Source: Spirochaetales bacterium
Lineage (GTDB): Bacteria > Spirochaetota > Spirochaetia > SZUA-6 > DRHE01
NCBI GenBank assembly: GCA_016930895.1
Contig: JAFGFV010000433.1
Location: forward strand, 1-6,267
Length of the DNA: 6,267 nt
Direction of reading: 5' to 3'
The position numbers were made by a program, and so were the translations under genes. Below the pieces are notes generated by a model that worked only from the letters and a program-made list of their open reading frames with translations, was not told the origin of the DNA and made no database searches. Positions 1 to 5,507 of this stretch are shown piece by piece (position 1 is the stretch's first letter; every line of letters starts with the position of its first letter).

Positions 1-75
1 ATCTACCTGGTCATCACGATCGTGCTGTCCACGATCGTCGCGGCCATGGAAAAGCGCTTCAAGATCCTGACCTGA
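1..75 (+). CDS. Amino-acid-type ABC transporter permease, C-terminal end only
   Basis: Only the last 24 residues and the TGA stop are inside the window. They form one hydrophobic segment ([20 protein letters not shown]) followed by a short basic tail. This is how polar amino-acid permeases of the HisM/GlnP family end: a last membrane helix, then a charged cytoplasmic tip. The permease encoded at 1913-2794 ends in a similar way (hydrophobic helix, then RWEKSLKKSD), so the two may be paralogues that form a heterodimeric channel. The ATPase gene starts 28 bases downstream, which supports one operon. With so little sequence, the family call rests mainly on the adjacent ATPase and on this tail resemblance. 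Confidence 0.75.
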   Translation: MYLVITIVLSTIVAAMEKRFKILT

Positions 76-85
76 GGCGCCCTGC

Positions 86-95
86 AAGGAGGTGA
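86..95 (+). promoter_or_regulatory. Strong Shine-Dalgarno sequence that fixes the ATPase start
   Basis: AAGGAGGTGA is a near-full complement of the usual 16S rRNA 3' end. A possible GTG start at 92 lies inside this sequence and cannot use it. The in-frame GTG at 104 is 8 bases beyond the extended match, so 104 is the better start. Confidence 0.8.
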
Positions 96-103
96 GTGCA
101 GCC

Positions 104-856
104 GTGACGGATACGCATATCGGCGAGGAGATCATCCTGATCGACGACGTCAGCAAGACCTTCCCCGGGGGGGTGGTGGCGGTCAAGGGTTTCTCGGCGC
201 GGATCCGACGGAGCGAGGTGGTCGTGATCATGGGACCCTCCGGTTCGGGCAAGTCGACCCTGCTGCGCTGCCTGAACGGACTGGAGGAGCGGGACAGCGG
301 CACCATCGTGGTCGACGGGATCCCCCTCGATGACCACAAGAGACACCGCCTGGAGATCCGCAAGGAAGTGGGAATGGTCTTCCAGTCCTTCAATCTCTTT
401 CCGCACCTGACGGTGGCCGAGAACGTGAACCTGGCCCAGCTGCGGGTTCGCCGCAAGAGCCGCCGGGAGGCCGAAGAGATGACCATGAGCATGCTCAAGA
501 AGGTCGGGATCGCCGAGAAGGCGGACAGCTATCCGGCCCAGCTCTCCGGGGGGCAGCAGCAGCGGGTGGCCATCGCCCGGGCCCTGGCCATGCGCCCCAA
601 GGTCATGCTCTTCGACGAGCCCACGAGCGCCCTGGATCCGGAGATGATCAACGAGGTGCTCGACGTGATGAAGAACCTGGCCCGGGAGGGAATGACGATG
701 GTGGTGGTCACCCACGAAATGGGCTTTGCCCGCGAGGTGAGCGACGCCGTGATTTTCATGGACGACGCGCAGATCGTCGAAACGGGGCCGGTGGAGCACT
801 TCTTCACCAACCCCACCGAGGAGCGGACCAAGCTGTTCCTCAGCCAGATTCTGTGA
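104..856 (+). CDS. Polar amino-acid ABC transporter ATP-binding protein (GlnQ/HisP type)
   Basis: Cytoplasmic ATPase that would drive import through the neighbouring permeases. From GTG 104 it is 250 residues, the usual size for this subfamily. All nucleotide-binding motifs are present: Walker [10 protein letters not shown] at 44-52, Q-loop Gln94 in [13 protein letters not shown] signature LSGGQQQR from 147, Walker B VMLFDEP from 167 followed by a SALD D-loop, and the switch histidine at about 204 in VTHEMGFA. The [10 protein letters not shown] and THEMGFA wording is typical of ATPases for polar amino acids. An upstream GTG at 92 is in frame but overlaps the SD sequence and is less likely. 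The gene lies between a permease tail and the SBP gene, which starts 84 bases downstream. The specific substrate cannot be read from this subunit, so no symbol is given. Confidence 0.95.
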   Translation: MTDTHIGEEIILIDDVSKTFPGGVVAVKGFSARIRRSEVVVIMGPSGSGKSTLLRCLNGLEERDSGTIVVDGIPLDDHKRHRLEIRKEVGMVFQSFNLFPHLTVAENVNLAQLRVRRKSRREAEEMTMSMLKKVGIAEKADSYPAQLSGGQQQRVAIARALAMRPKVMLFDEPTSALDPEMINEVLDVMKNLAREGMTMVVVTHEMGFAREVSDAVIFMDDAQIVETGPVEHFFTNPTEERTKLFLSQIL

Positions 857-940
857 GAAAGGAGGAGGGAGTCTGCACGATCCAAGGGCGAAGCATGATA
901 GCGAACCCGCAACCTACAAACGAAACGAAAGGAGAACGAA

Positions 941-1795
941 GTGAAGAGAACCTCTAGCATTCTCGGACTGCTGCTGGTCCTGGCCGTCGCGGCGGGGCTG
1001 CTGCTGTCCTGTGCGCAGGGAGGCGAGGAGCCGGCTGCCGCGGCTGCGGCCGAAGAGAAGAGCCTGGTCGACGAGATCCTCGAGCGCGGCACCATGAAGG
1101 TGGGCGTCGGGGTGTTCGTGCCCTGGTCGTTCAAGGACAAGGACGGCAACCTGGTGGGCTTCGAGATCGACGTGGCCACCCAGCTGGCCCAGGACATGGG
1201 TGTGGAGGTGGAGTTCGTGCCCACCCAGTGGTCCGGGATCATTCCGGCCCTGCTGACCGGCAAGTTCGACGCCATCATCAGCGGCATGGGTGTGACTCCC
1301 GAGCGGTCCCTCAAGGTGAACTTCTCAGATCCCTACGACTACTCGGGGATGTCGATCTGCGCGAGCCAGAAGCTGGCTCCGGGCTGGTTCAGCCTGGAGG
1401 ACTTCAACAAGCCGGAGGTGGTGCTGTCGGTGCGCATGGGCGGAACCCCCGTGGACGCGGCCAAGAAGTACATGCCCAAGGCCCAGCTGCGCATGTTCGA
1501 CGACGAGAACCAGGCCTACCAGGAAGTGCTGAACGGCAAGGCCCACGCCTGCATCTCCTCGGCGCCGGGCCCCGAGGTCTGGGTCAACAAGCACCCGGAC
1601 GTGCTGTACCTGCCCCTGAGGGGGGACACCTTCACCAAGGAGCCTATCGGCTTTGCGGTGCGCAAGGGGGACTTCGACTCCCTCACCTTCTTCAACAACT
1701 GGATCCAGTACTACTGGGACACCGGTTGGCTGCAGGACCGGCACTACTACTGGTTCGTGACCGACGAGTGGAGCGATCTGCTCGCCGAAGAGTAG
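941..1795 (+). CDS. Lipoprotein substrate-binding protein of an amino-acid-type ABC importer (SBP family 3)
   Basis: A 284-residue precursor with a basic N-terminus, a hydrophobic h-region (about 7-22) and a lipobox LLSC with Cys24 as the predicted lipidated residue. It should be exported and anchored to the cell membrane. An Ala/Glu-rich linker (25-40) leads into a family 3 (SBP_bac_3) fold: KVGVGVFVPWSF, GFEIDVATQLAQ, and GVTPERSLKVNFSDPY. Arg122 in the last motif matches the arginine that binds the ligand carboxylate in HisJ/GlnH-type proteins. The second-lobe motif normally read as ADAVxxD is here AHACISS (201-207). The aspartate that usually binds the alpha-amino group is therefore Ser207, and an upstream Asp is His202. 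This suggests an unusual ligand. The GTG start is preceded by AAAGGAG at 928-934 with 6-base spacing. The leader before it is A-rich and T-poor, which favours efficient translation. Confidence 0.92.
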   Translation: MKRTSSILGLLLVLAVAAGLLLSCAQGGEEPAAAAAAEEKSLVDEILERGTMKVGVGVFVPWSFKDKDGNLVGFEIDVATQLAQDMGVEVEFVPTQWSGIIPALLTGKFDAIISGMGVTPERSLKVNFSDPYDYSGMSICASQKLAPGWFSLEDFNKPEVVLSVRMGGTPVDAAKKYMPKAQLRMFDDENQAYQEVLNGKAHACISSAPGPEVWVNKHPDVLYLPLRGDTFTKEPIGFAVRKGDFDSLTFFNNWIQYYWDTGWLQDRHYYWFVTDEWSDLLAEE

Positions 1796-1823
1796 CGCGC
1801 CAGGGGTGAGAACCGTGAGCCCT

Positions 1824-1864
1824 GCCCGCCGGGACCTGCCCGGCGGGCGCGGCCGCTTCGCGGC
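1824..1864 (+). promoter_or_regulatory. Paired GC-rich hairpins between the SBP and second permease genes
   Basis: GCCCGCCGGG (1824-1833) and CCCGGCGGGC (1839-1848) are perfect 10-base inverted arms around a 5-base loop. A second small stem follows: GCCGC (1852-1856), TTC, GCGGC (1860-1864). No T-run follows, so this is not a standard intrinsic terminator. Between an SBP gene and a membrane-subunit gene, such stems often protect the upstream mRNA or reduce downstream expression. That role here is inference. Confidence 0.5.
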
Positions 1865-1912
1865 AGGAGCAGCGGGGCCCGGTCCCTCGCCCGAGCCAAC
1901 GGGACGATAGAC

Positions 1913-2794
1913 GTGTACAACCGGAAAGCGAAATTCGGAATCCTCGACCTGATCATCATCGCGGTGATCGCGGCCCTGGGTGTGTATGTCGCCTACCGGC
2001 TGCGCATCGGCCTGAACTACCAGTGGAACTGGCGGTCCATTCCCCGCTACCTCCTGCGCTGGGACGCCGAGAACGGACGGCTCGTGGTCAACTACCTGCT
2101 CGAGGGGCTGATCACGACCCTCAAGCTGAGCATCTGGTCCACGCTCCTGGCGATCATCCTCGGCACGGCCCTCGGGCTGTGCCGCACCTCCAAGAACCTG
2201 TTCCTGCAGCTCCTCGGCCGCACCTACGTGGAGCTCGTCCGCAACCTGCCGCCCCTGGTGCTCGTGTTCATCTTCTACTTCTTCGTGAGTGACCAGATCA
2301 TGCCCATCCTGGGGGTGGACGGCTTCATCCGCGGCCGCAGCCCCCAGGCCCAGGCGGTCCTGGCCTTCCTGTTCGCCCGTCCCTCCCTGTTCACCCAGTT
2401 CGTCTCCGGGGTGGTGACCATCGCCGTCTTCGAGGGGGCCTACATCACCGAGATCGTGCGCTCGGGAATCGACTCGATCGAGCGGGGGCAGAAGGAAGCG
2501 GCCTACGCCCTGGGCCTGTCCTGGGTCGATCAGATGCGTTTCGTGATCCTGCCGCAGGCGATCAAGCGCATCCTGCCCCAGCTGGGAAACCAATTCATCT
2601 CGACCATCAAGGACTCGGCCATCGTCTCGGCCATCTCGATCCAGGAGCTGACCTTCCAGGGACGGCAGCTGGCCACCAGCACCCATTACAGCTTCGAGGT
2701 CTGGAGCACGGTGGCGGTGATGTACCTGGTCCTGACCCTGACCCTGTCGATGGTGGTGGGGCGCTGGGAGAAGAGCCTGAAGAAGAGCGACTAG
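1913..2794 (+). CDS. Polar amino-acid ABC transporter permease with N-terminal extension (HisM/GlnP type)
   Basis: An integral membrane subunit of 293 residues. The core begins near residue 60 with NYLLEGLITTLKLSIWSTLL, the usual first-helix motif of this family. RTYVELVRNLPPLV (103-116) and FEGAYITEIVRSGIDSI (173-189) follow. The cytoplasmic EAA loop that docks the ATPase starts at 195 (EAAYALGLSWVDQMRFVILP). Family members are commonly about 215-230 residues. This one has roughly 60 extra N-terminal residues with an additional hydrophobic helix (about 10-28) and a Trp/Arg-rich stretch, plus a longer segment at about 126-160. GTG 1913 has only a weak SD (GGGA at 1901-1904), and no better in-frame start was seen. 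The SBP gene ends 117 bases upstream, with hairpins between. The TAG stop overlaps the TAG of the convergent gene in a shared CTAG. Confidence 0.93.
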   Translation: MYNRKAKFGILDLIIIAVIAALGVYVAYRLRIGLNYQWNWRSIPRYLLRWDAENGRLVVNYLLEGLITTLKLSIWSTLLAIILGTALGLCRTSKNLFLQLLGRTYVELVRNLPPLVLVFIFYFFVSDQIMPILGVDGFIRGRSPQAQAVLAFLFARPSLFTQFVSGVVTIAVFEGAYITEIVRSGIDSIERGQKEAAYALGLSWVDQMRFVILPQAIKRILPQLGNQFISTIKDSAIVSAISIQELTFQGRQLATSTHYSFEVWSTVAVMYLVLTLTLSMVVGRWEKSLKKSD

Positions 2795-3918
2795 CAGCCT
2801 CTGGGGCGATCGGCCCGGCCGCCCGAGCTCCCGCCCTCCTTGGTCTTGGACAGCCCCGGGATCAGGGTCTGGCTGCTCAGGATCCCGGGGATGGCCCGGA
2901 TCTTCTGCTGAACGAAGTCGCTGATGACCTCCGCGTCCGAGCACAGCAGGTCCCGTACCAGCACGACCTTGAGGAGGACGTCGATGGTGCCGTGCACGGA
3001 GTGCAGCTCCCGGACTTCCTCTAGCGCGAAGAGCCGGTCCACGATCGCGCGTTCCTTCTTCGCGGCGATGTTCAGCAGCACGAACGCGGTCAGCTCCCGA
3101 AGCATCTCCGGGTAGTCCTGTTCCTGTCTTTCGCTCATGGTCTTGCGAAACTCCTCCATGCTCTCGGTGATCGCCCGATTGACCCGCAGGCCGAACCCCC
3201 GCCGGCGGTTTTTCTCCCACTGGTGGGAGGAGACGTACGCGTACAGGTCCGCGGAGGTGCGCCCGGGGAACTTGCCCTCCAGGCCTTCCTTCGCGATGAT
3301 CGACACCAGGGGCCGGTACACGCTCCGGTGCCAGTCCTCGGCGGCGGAGGAGAGCGGGACCTGCTCCCCCGTGGCTTGCTGCAGGAAGCGCCGGTGCGCC
3401 GCGATCTGGCGAAGCAGCACCTCGTACTGCCCGAGCTCGGTCAGGTCGATCGCCTCGGGCAGGCCGGTGCGCTCCTGGAACTCCGCCCGCTCGCGGTACA
3501 GGACGTTCTCCCGGCTGCCCCGCCGGGGCAGGAACTCCACGACCCGCGCCGGGACCTCGGTGAAGCCCCGCTCCTTGGCCGCGGCGATCCGGTGATTCCC
3601 ATCGACCACGAAGTACTCGTTCTTGATCTGGTACAGCTCCACCGGGGCCAGGGGCCTGCCTCGCTGCATGGCGTCGAGGACCCGGCGGTAGCGCTCCTGC
3701 GGACGGTCGCCCTTGAGGCGGAAGCGGCTGTCGAAGTCCCGGTAGCGGTTCACGCTGCCCACGATCCGCTCGACCGGCACGCTGGTCAGGCCGCGGTCGC
3801 GTTTTTCGTAGGCCTGCTCCCGCTCCTGGACGTCGCGAAAGCACTTGACCGATCCGCTGCCCGCGGAGGACGCGCCGGCGCCCGGTCTCCGGGACCGGCG
3901 GGCGGAGCGCTCAGCCAC
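2791..3918 (-). CDS. ParB/sulfiredoxin-like domain protein fused to an Lrp/AsnC effector-type (RAM) domain
   Basis: A 375-residue protein of unknown function. Residues 1-23 are Arg/Ser/Gly-rich and probably disordered. Residues 44-130 look like a ParB N-terminal-type domain: VPVERIVGSVNRYRDF, VELYQIKNEYFVVDGNHRIA with the phosphate-loop-like GNHR at 107-110, then an alternating strand EVPARVVEF. A helical middle (about 145-260) carries FPGRTSADLYAYVSSH (217-232). Residues 276-356 read like a stand-alone Lrp/AsnC ligand-binding domain: LTAFVLLNI, a helix with KERAIVDRL, a strand around ELHSVHGTIDVLLKV, a helix DFVQQKIRAIPGI, then SSQTLIPG. No helix-turn-helix is apparent. GTG 3918 is chosen because AGGAGG lies 9 bases upstream and the start overlaps the phosphoesterase stop by 8 bases (GTGGCTGA). 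An in-frame start further upstream would overlap that gene by about 100 bases. The domain calls are from pattern reading. The RAM call is good and the biological role is unknown. Confidence 0.8.
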   Translation of the reverse strand: MAERSARRSRRPGAGASSAGSGSVKCFRDVQEREQAYEKRDRGLTSVPVERIVGSVNRYRDFDSRFRLKGDRPQERYRRVLDAMQRGRPLAPVELYQIKNEYFVVDGNHRIAAAKERGFTEVPARVVEFLPRRGSRENVLYRERAEFQERTGLPEAIDLTELGQYEVLLRQIAAHRRFLQQATGEQVPLSSAAEDWHRSVYRPLVSIIAKEGLEGKFPGRTSADLYAYVSSHQWEKNRRRGFGLRVNRAITESMEEFRKTMSERQEQDYPEMLRELTAFVLLNIAAKKERAIVDRLFALEEVRELHSVHGTIDVLLKVVLVRDLLCSDAEVISDFVQQKIRAIPGILSSQTLIPGLSKTKEGGSSGGRADRPRGC

Positions 3919-4522
3919 GGGAGGCTCCCTCCTCGACCTCGAGGAGGTGGTACCCGGAGGCGTTGATGACCTCGGTGTCCCCGATCCGGATGATCCGCTC
4001 AGCCGCCTCACCGAAGCGCCGGTGGATGTGCCCGTGGAGGAAATACCGCGGCCGGGAGCGCTCGATGAGCCTCCGAAAGCTCTGGAAGCCTTGATGGCAG
4101 GGGTCCTCCGCGTCGCCCACGTCCCTCGGAGGCGCGTGGGCCACCACGATGTCCAGGCGCTCTCTCCGGGGAAGCTCCGAACGCGCCCGGCGCAGAAAGC
4201 CGCGCATCTGGCGCTCCGTGTACTGATGGGGACCGCCGTTGTACCAGCGGCTGCCCTCCAGGCCCAGGATCGACAGGCCGCGGTAGCGGACGACCTGCGC
4301 GTGGATGCAGCTGCCTCCTCCCGGAAGCGAGATGCCCGTGCGCCGATCGTGGTTCCCGCGCACGTAGTACAGGGGGGCCTGAAAGGCCCCGGCCAGGGAG
4401 CTCAGGTACTCCGGGGGCAGGTCGCCGCAGGAGAGGATCAGCTCCACCCCCTGGAACCGGCTGGGAGGCTCGAGGCTGGAGAACATGGGGACCATGAAGT
4501 CCGAAACAGCCAGTATCTTCAT
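3911..4522 (-). CDS. Small calcineurin-like metallophosphoesterase
   Basis: A 203-residue cytoplasmic protein with the metallophosphoesterase motif series: SD at 7-8, SCGDLP (31-36), YVRGNHD (53-59), VAHAPP (127-132) and LHGHIH (162-167). These supply the usual metal ligands Asp8, Asp34, Asn57, His129, His163/165 and His167. Motif I, normally DxH, is here D8-F9-M10, so one first-site metal ligand is absent. From memory, a family of short phosphoesterases with LEGS..YNxGPHQYTE (here 88-103) shares this feature, so it is probably characteristic of the family and not damage. ATG 4522 has AAGG 8 bases upstream and gives the expected MKILAVSD N-terminus. Upstream codons in this frame run into pyrB and are not used. 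The gene is 58 bases downstream of pyrB and overlaps the ParB-RAM gene by 8 bases. The substrate (nucleotide, phosphoester or protein) cannot be told. Confidence 0.9.
   Translation of the reverse strand: MKILAVSDFMVPMFSSLEPPSRFQGVELILSCGDLPPEYLSSLAGAFQAPLYYVRGNHDRRTGISLPGGGSCIHAQVVRYRGLSILGLEGSRWYNGGPHQYTERQMRGFLRRARSELPRRERLDIVVAHAPPRDVGDAEDPCHQGFQSFRRLIERSRPRYFLHGHIHRRFGEAAERIIRIGDTEVINASGYHLLEVEEGASRG
3920..3932 (-). promoter_or_regulatory. Hairpin that would sequester the ParB-RAM Shine-Dalgarno
   Basis: On the mRNA strand the SD GGAGG (3932-3928) is followed by a GAG loop and CCTCC (3924-3920), which pairs with it perfectly. The GTG start lies one base further on. A ribosome finishing the phosphoesterase gene, whose stop is at 3913-3911, would pass through this stem. 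This is a plausible translational-coupling device. The pairing is seen in the sequence; the function is inferred. Confidence 0.45.
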
Positions 4523-4545
4523 CCGCTCTACCTTCGAAGATACTG
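4511..4545 (-). promoter_or_regulatory. Perfect 10-bp inverted repeat around the phosphoesterase start site
   Basis: CAGTATCTTC (4511-4520 on +) and GAAGATACTG (4536-4545) are perfect inverted arms with a 15-base spacer. In the mRNA, the spacer forms a loop that holds the SD (AAGG, 4534-4531) and the first two bases of ATG. The 3' arm covers the first four codons (ATG AAG ATA CTG). It includes ATA, an uncommon isoleucine codon in this GC-rich DNA. It could be an RNA element controlling translation or a DNA operator. Confidence 0.5.
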
Positions 4546-4580
4546 CCCGCAGGGGGCCGGAGTCTTGTTTTTCGGAGCCG

Positions 4581-5507
4581 TTACGCCCTGCCCATGACCA
4601 TGGCCAGCAGGGCCATGCGCAGGTAGACCCCGTTGTGGGCCTGGCGGAAGTAGGCCGCCGCGGGCAGATCGTCCACGTCCAGGGCAATCTCGTCCACCCG
4701 GGGCAGGGGGTGCATGACCGTCAGGCCCTTCTTGCCCTTCTCCAACAGGGCCCGGTTCAGGACGTAGCTGCCTTTCAGGCGCTCGTACTCCGCCGGGTCC
4801 TCGAAGCGCTCCCGCTGGATCCGGGTCATGTAGACGATGTCCGCCTGCAGCGCCTCCTCGATGCTCCCGGTCTGCCGGACCGGGACGCCCTTGTCCTTCA
4901 TGTCACTGAGGATGTGCTCGGGCATGACCAGCTCCTTGGGGGAGCAATAGACGTACCCCGAGGGGCTGAAGGGGGCCAGGGCGTACGAGAGGGAGTGGAC
5001 CGTGCGGCCGTACTTGAGGTCTCCCACCATGGCTACGGAGAGCCCCTCCAGGGTGCCCTTTTCCTTCTGGATCGTGTACAGGTCCAGAAGGGCCTGGGTC
5101 GGGTGCTGCCCGGAGCCGTCGCCGCCGTTGATCACTGGGATCCCCACCGCGTCGGCCATGAGCCTGGCCCCCCCGGTCTGGGGCTGGCGGACCACGATGC
5201 AGTCCACGTAGCCCTCGACGGTGCGCGCCGTGTCCGCCAGGCTCTCCCCCTTGGCAGCGGAGGAGCTCTTGGCGTCTGAGACAGTGATGCAGCGGGCCCC
5301 CAGGCGCTGGACCGCAGTCTCGAAGGACAGGCGGGTACGGGTGGAGGGCTCCAGGAAGATCACGGCCACCAGCTTGTCCGCCAGCAGGGTGGAGATCCGC
5401 TCCTCGACGGCGATCCTCTCCATCTCCGCGCTCACACGCATGATCTCCAGGATGTCCTCCCGGGACAGGTCTTCGGTGGTCAGAATGTCGCGGCCTTCGA
5501 AGCTCAT
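4581..5507 (-). CDS. pyrB: Aspartate carbamoyltransferase catalytic subunit
   Basis: Catalyses carbamoyl phosphate + L-aspartate to N-carbamoyl-L-aspartate, the committed step of pyrimidine synthesis. The 308-residue length is normal. The carbamoyl-phosphate site is intact: FLEPSTRTR (51-59), SSSAAKGES with Lys86, Arg107, GDGSGQHPTQ with His135, and GDLKYGRTVHSL with Arg168. The aspartate-specific residues are also kept: Arg229 and Gln231 in YMTRIQRERF, and MHPLPR (265-270). This separates it from ornithine carbamoyltransferases and from YgeW-type relatives. A small difference is RQPQTGG at 107-113, where the E. coli enzyme has RHPQEGA. ATG 5507 has AAAGGA 7 bases upstream, located within the end of the 2Fe-2S gene, and overlaps that gene's TGA as ATGA. 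No regulatory subunit (pyrI) follows; the next gene is a metallophosphoesterase. Linkage to a molybdenum hydroxylase is unusual and could mean a role in nucleobase metabolism. Confidence 0.95.
   Translation of the reverse strand: MSFEGRDILTTEDLSREDILEIMRVSAEMERIAVEERISTLLADKLVAVIFLEPSTRTRLSFETAVQRLGARCITVSDAKSSSAAKGESLADTARTVEGYVDCIVVRQPQTGGARLMADAVGIPVINGGDGSGQHPTQALLDLYTIQKEKGTLEGLSVAMVGDLKYGRTVHSLSYALAPFSPSGYVYCSPKELVMPEHILSDMKDKGVPVRQTGSIEEALQADIVYMTRIQRERFEDPAEYERLKGSYVLNRALLEKGKKGLTVMHPLPRVDEIALDVDDLPAAAYFRQAHNGVYLRMALLAMVMGRA

Noticed and set aside
59..799. Long open frames opposite the ATPase and other genes, rich in His, Arg, Gly and Pro.
   Set aside because: They are antisense or out-of-frame artefacts of high G+C, overlap genes with complete family motifs, and show no domain pattern of their own.
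870..900. A possible promoter before the SBP gene (CATGAT as -10 at 894-899).
   Set aside because: The -10 matches only 4 of 6 consensus bases and no convincing -35 lies at the right distance.
853..957. A 34-codon reading frame (GTG overlapping the ATPase stop as GTGA) before the SBP gene, possibly a leader peptide.
   Set aside because: It has no SD at a usable distance, overlaps the SBP signal peptide in another frame, and has no recognisable composition or motif.
1793..1915. SBP and permease are in the same frame with only TAG at 1793-1795 between them, suggesting readthrough or a split fusion.
   Set aside because: Lack of stops over 39 codons is expected in such GC-rich DNA. The spacer encodes low-complexity Arg/Gly/Ala/Pro sequence, and the extra N-terminal helix of the permease would give an awkward topology for an SBP fusion.
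2854..2890. Perfect 10-bp inverted repeat (CCCCGGGATC / GATCCCGGGG) with a 17-base loop just beyond the permease stop, considered as a terminator.
   Set aside because: No T-run follows on either strand. The arms are the codons for two nearby Ile-Pro-Gly motifs in the ParB-RAM C-terminus, and CCCGGG is self-complementary, so the repeat has a coding explanation.
3136..3138. Internal ATG (codon 261) that could produce a free RAM domain.
   Set aside because: The nearest SD-like GGAGG is about 14 bases away, longer than usual, and nothing else supports internal initiation.
2791..3918. A chromosome-partition role for the ParB-like protein.
   Set aside because: There is no ParA neighbour, no recognisable parS-like site, no ParB helix-turn-helix, and the phosphate-loop motif is GNHR, not the GERR form of partition ParB proteins.
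4599..4617. CATGGCC-AGCAG-GGCCATG hairpin near the pyrB 3' end.
   Set aside because: It lies within codons for the Met/Ala/Leu-rich C-terminal helix of PyrB, has no T-run, and is readily explained by coding sequence.
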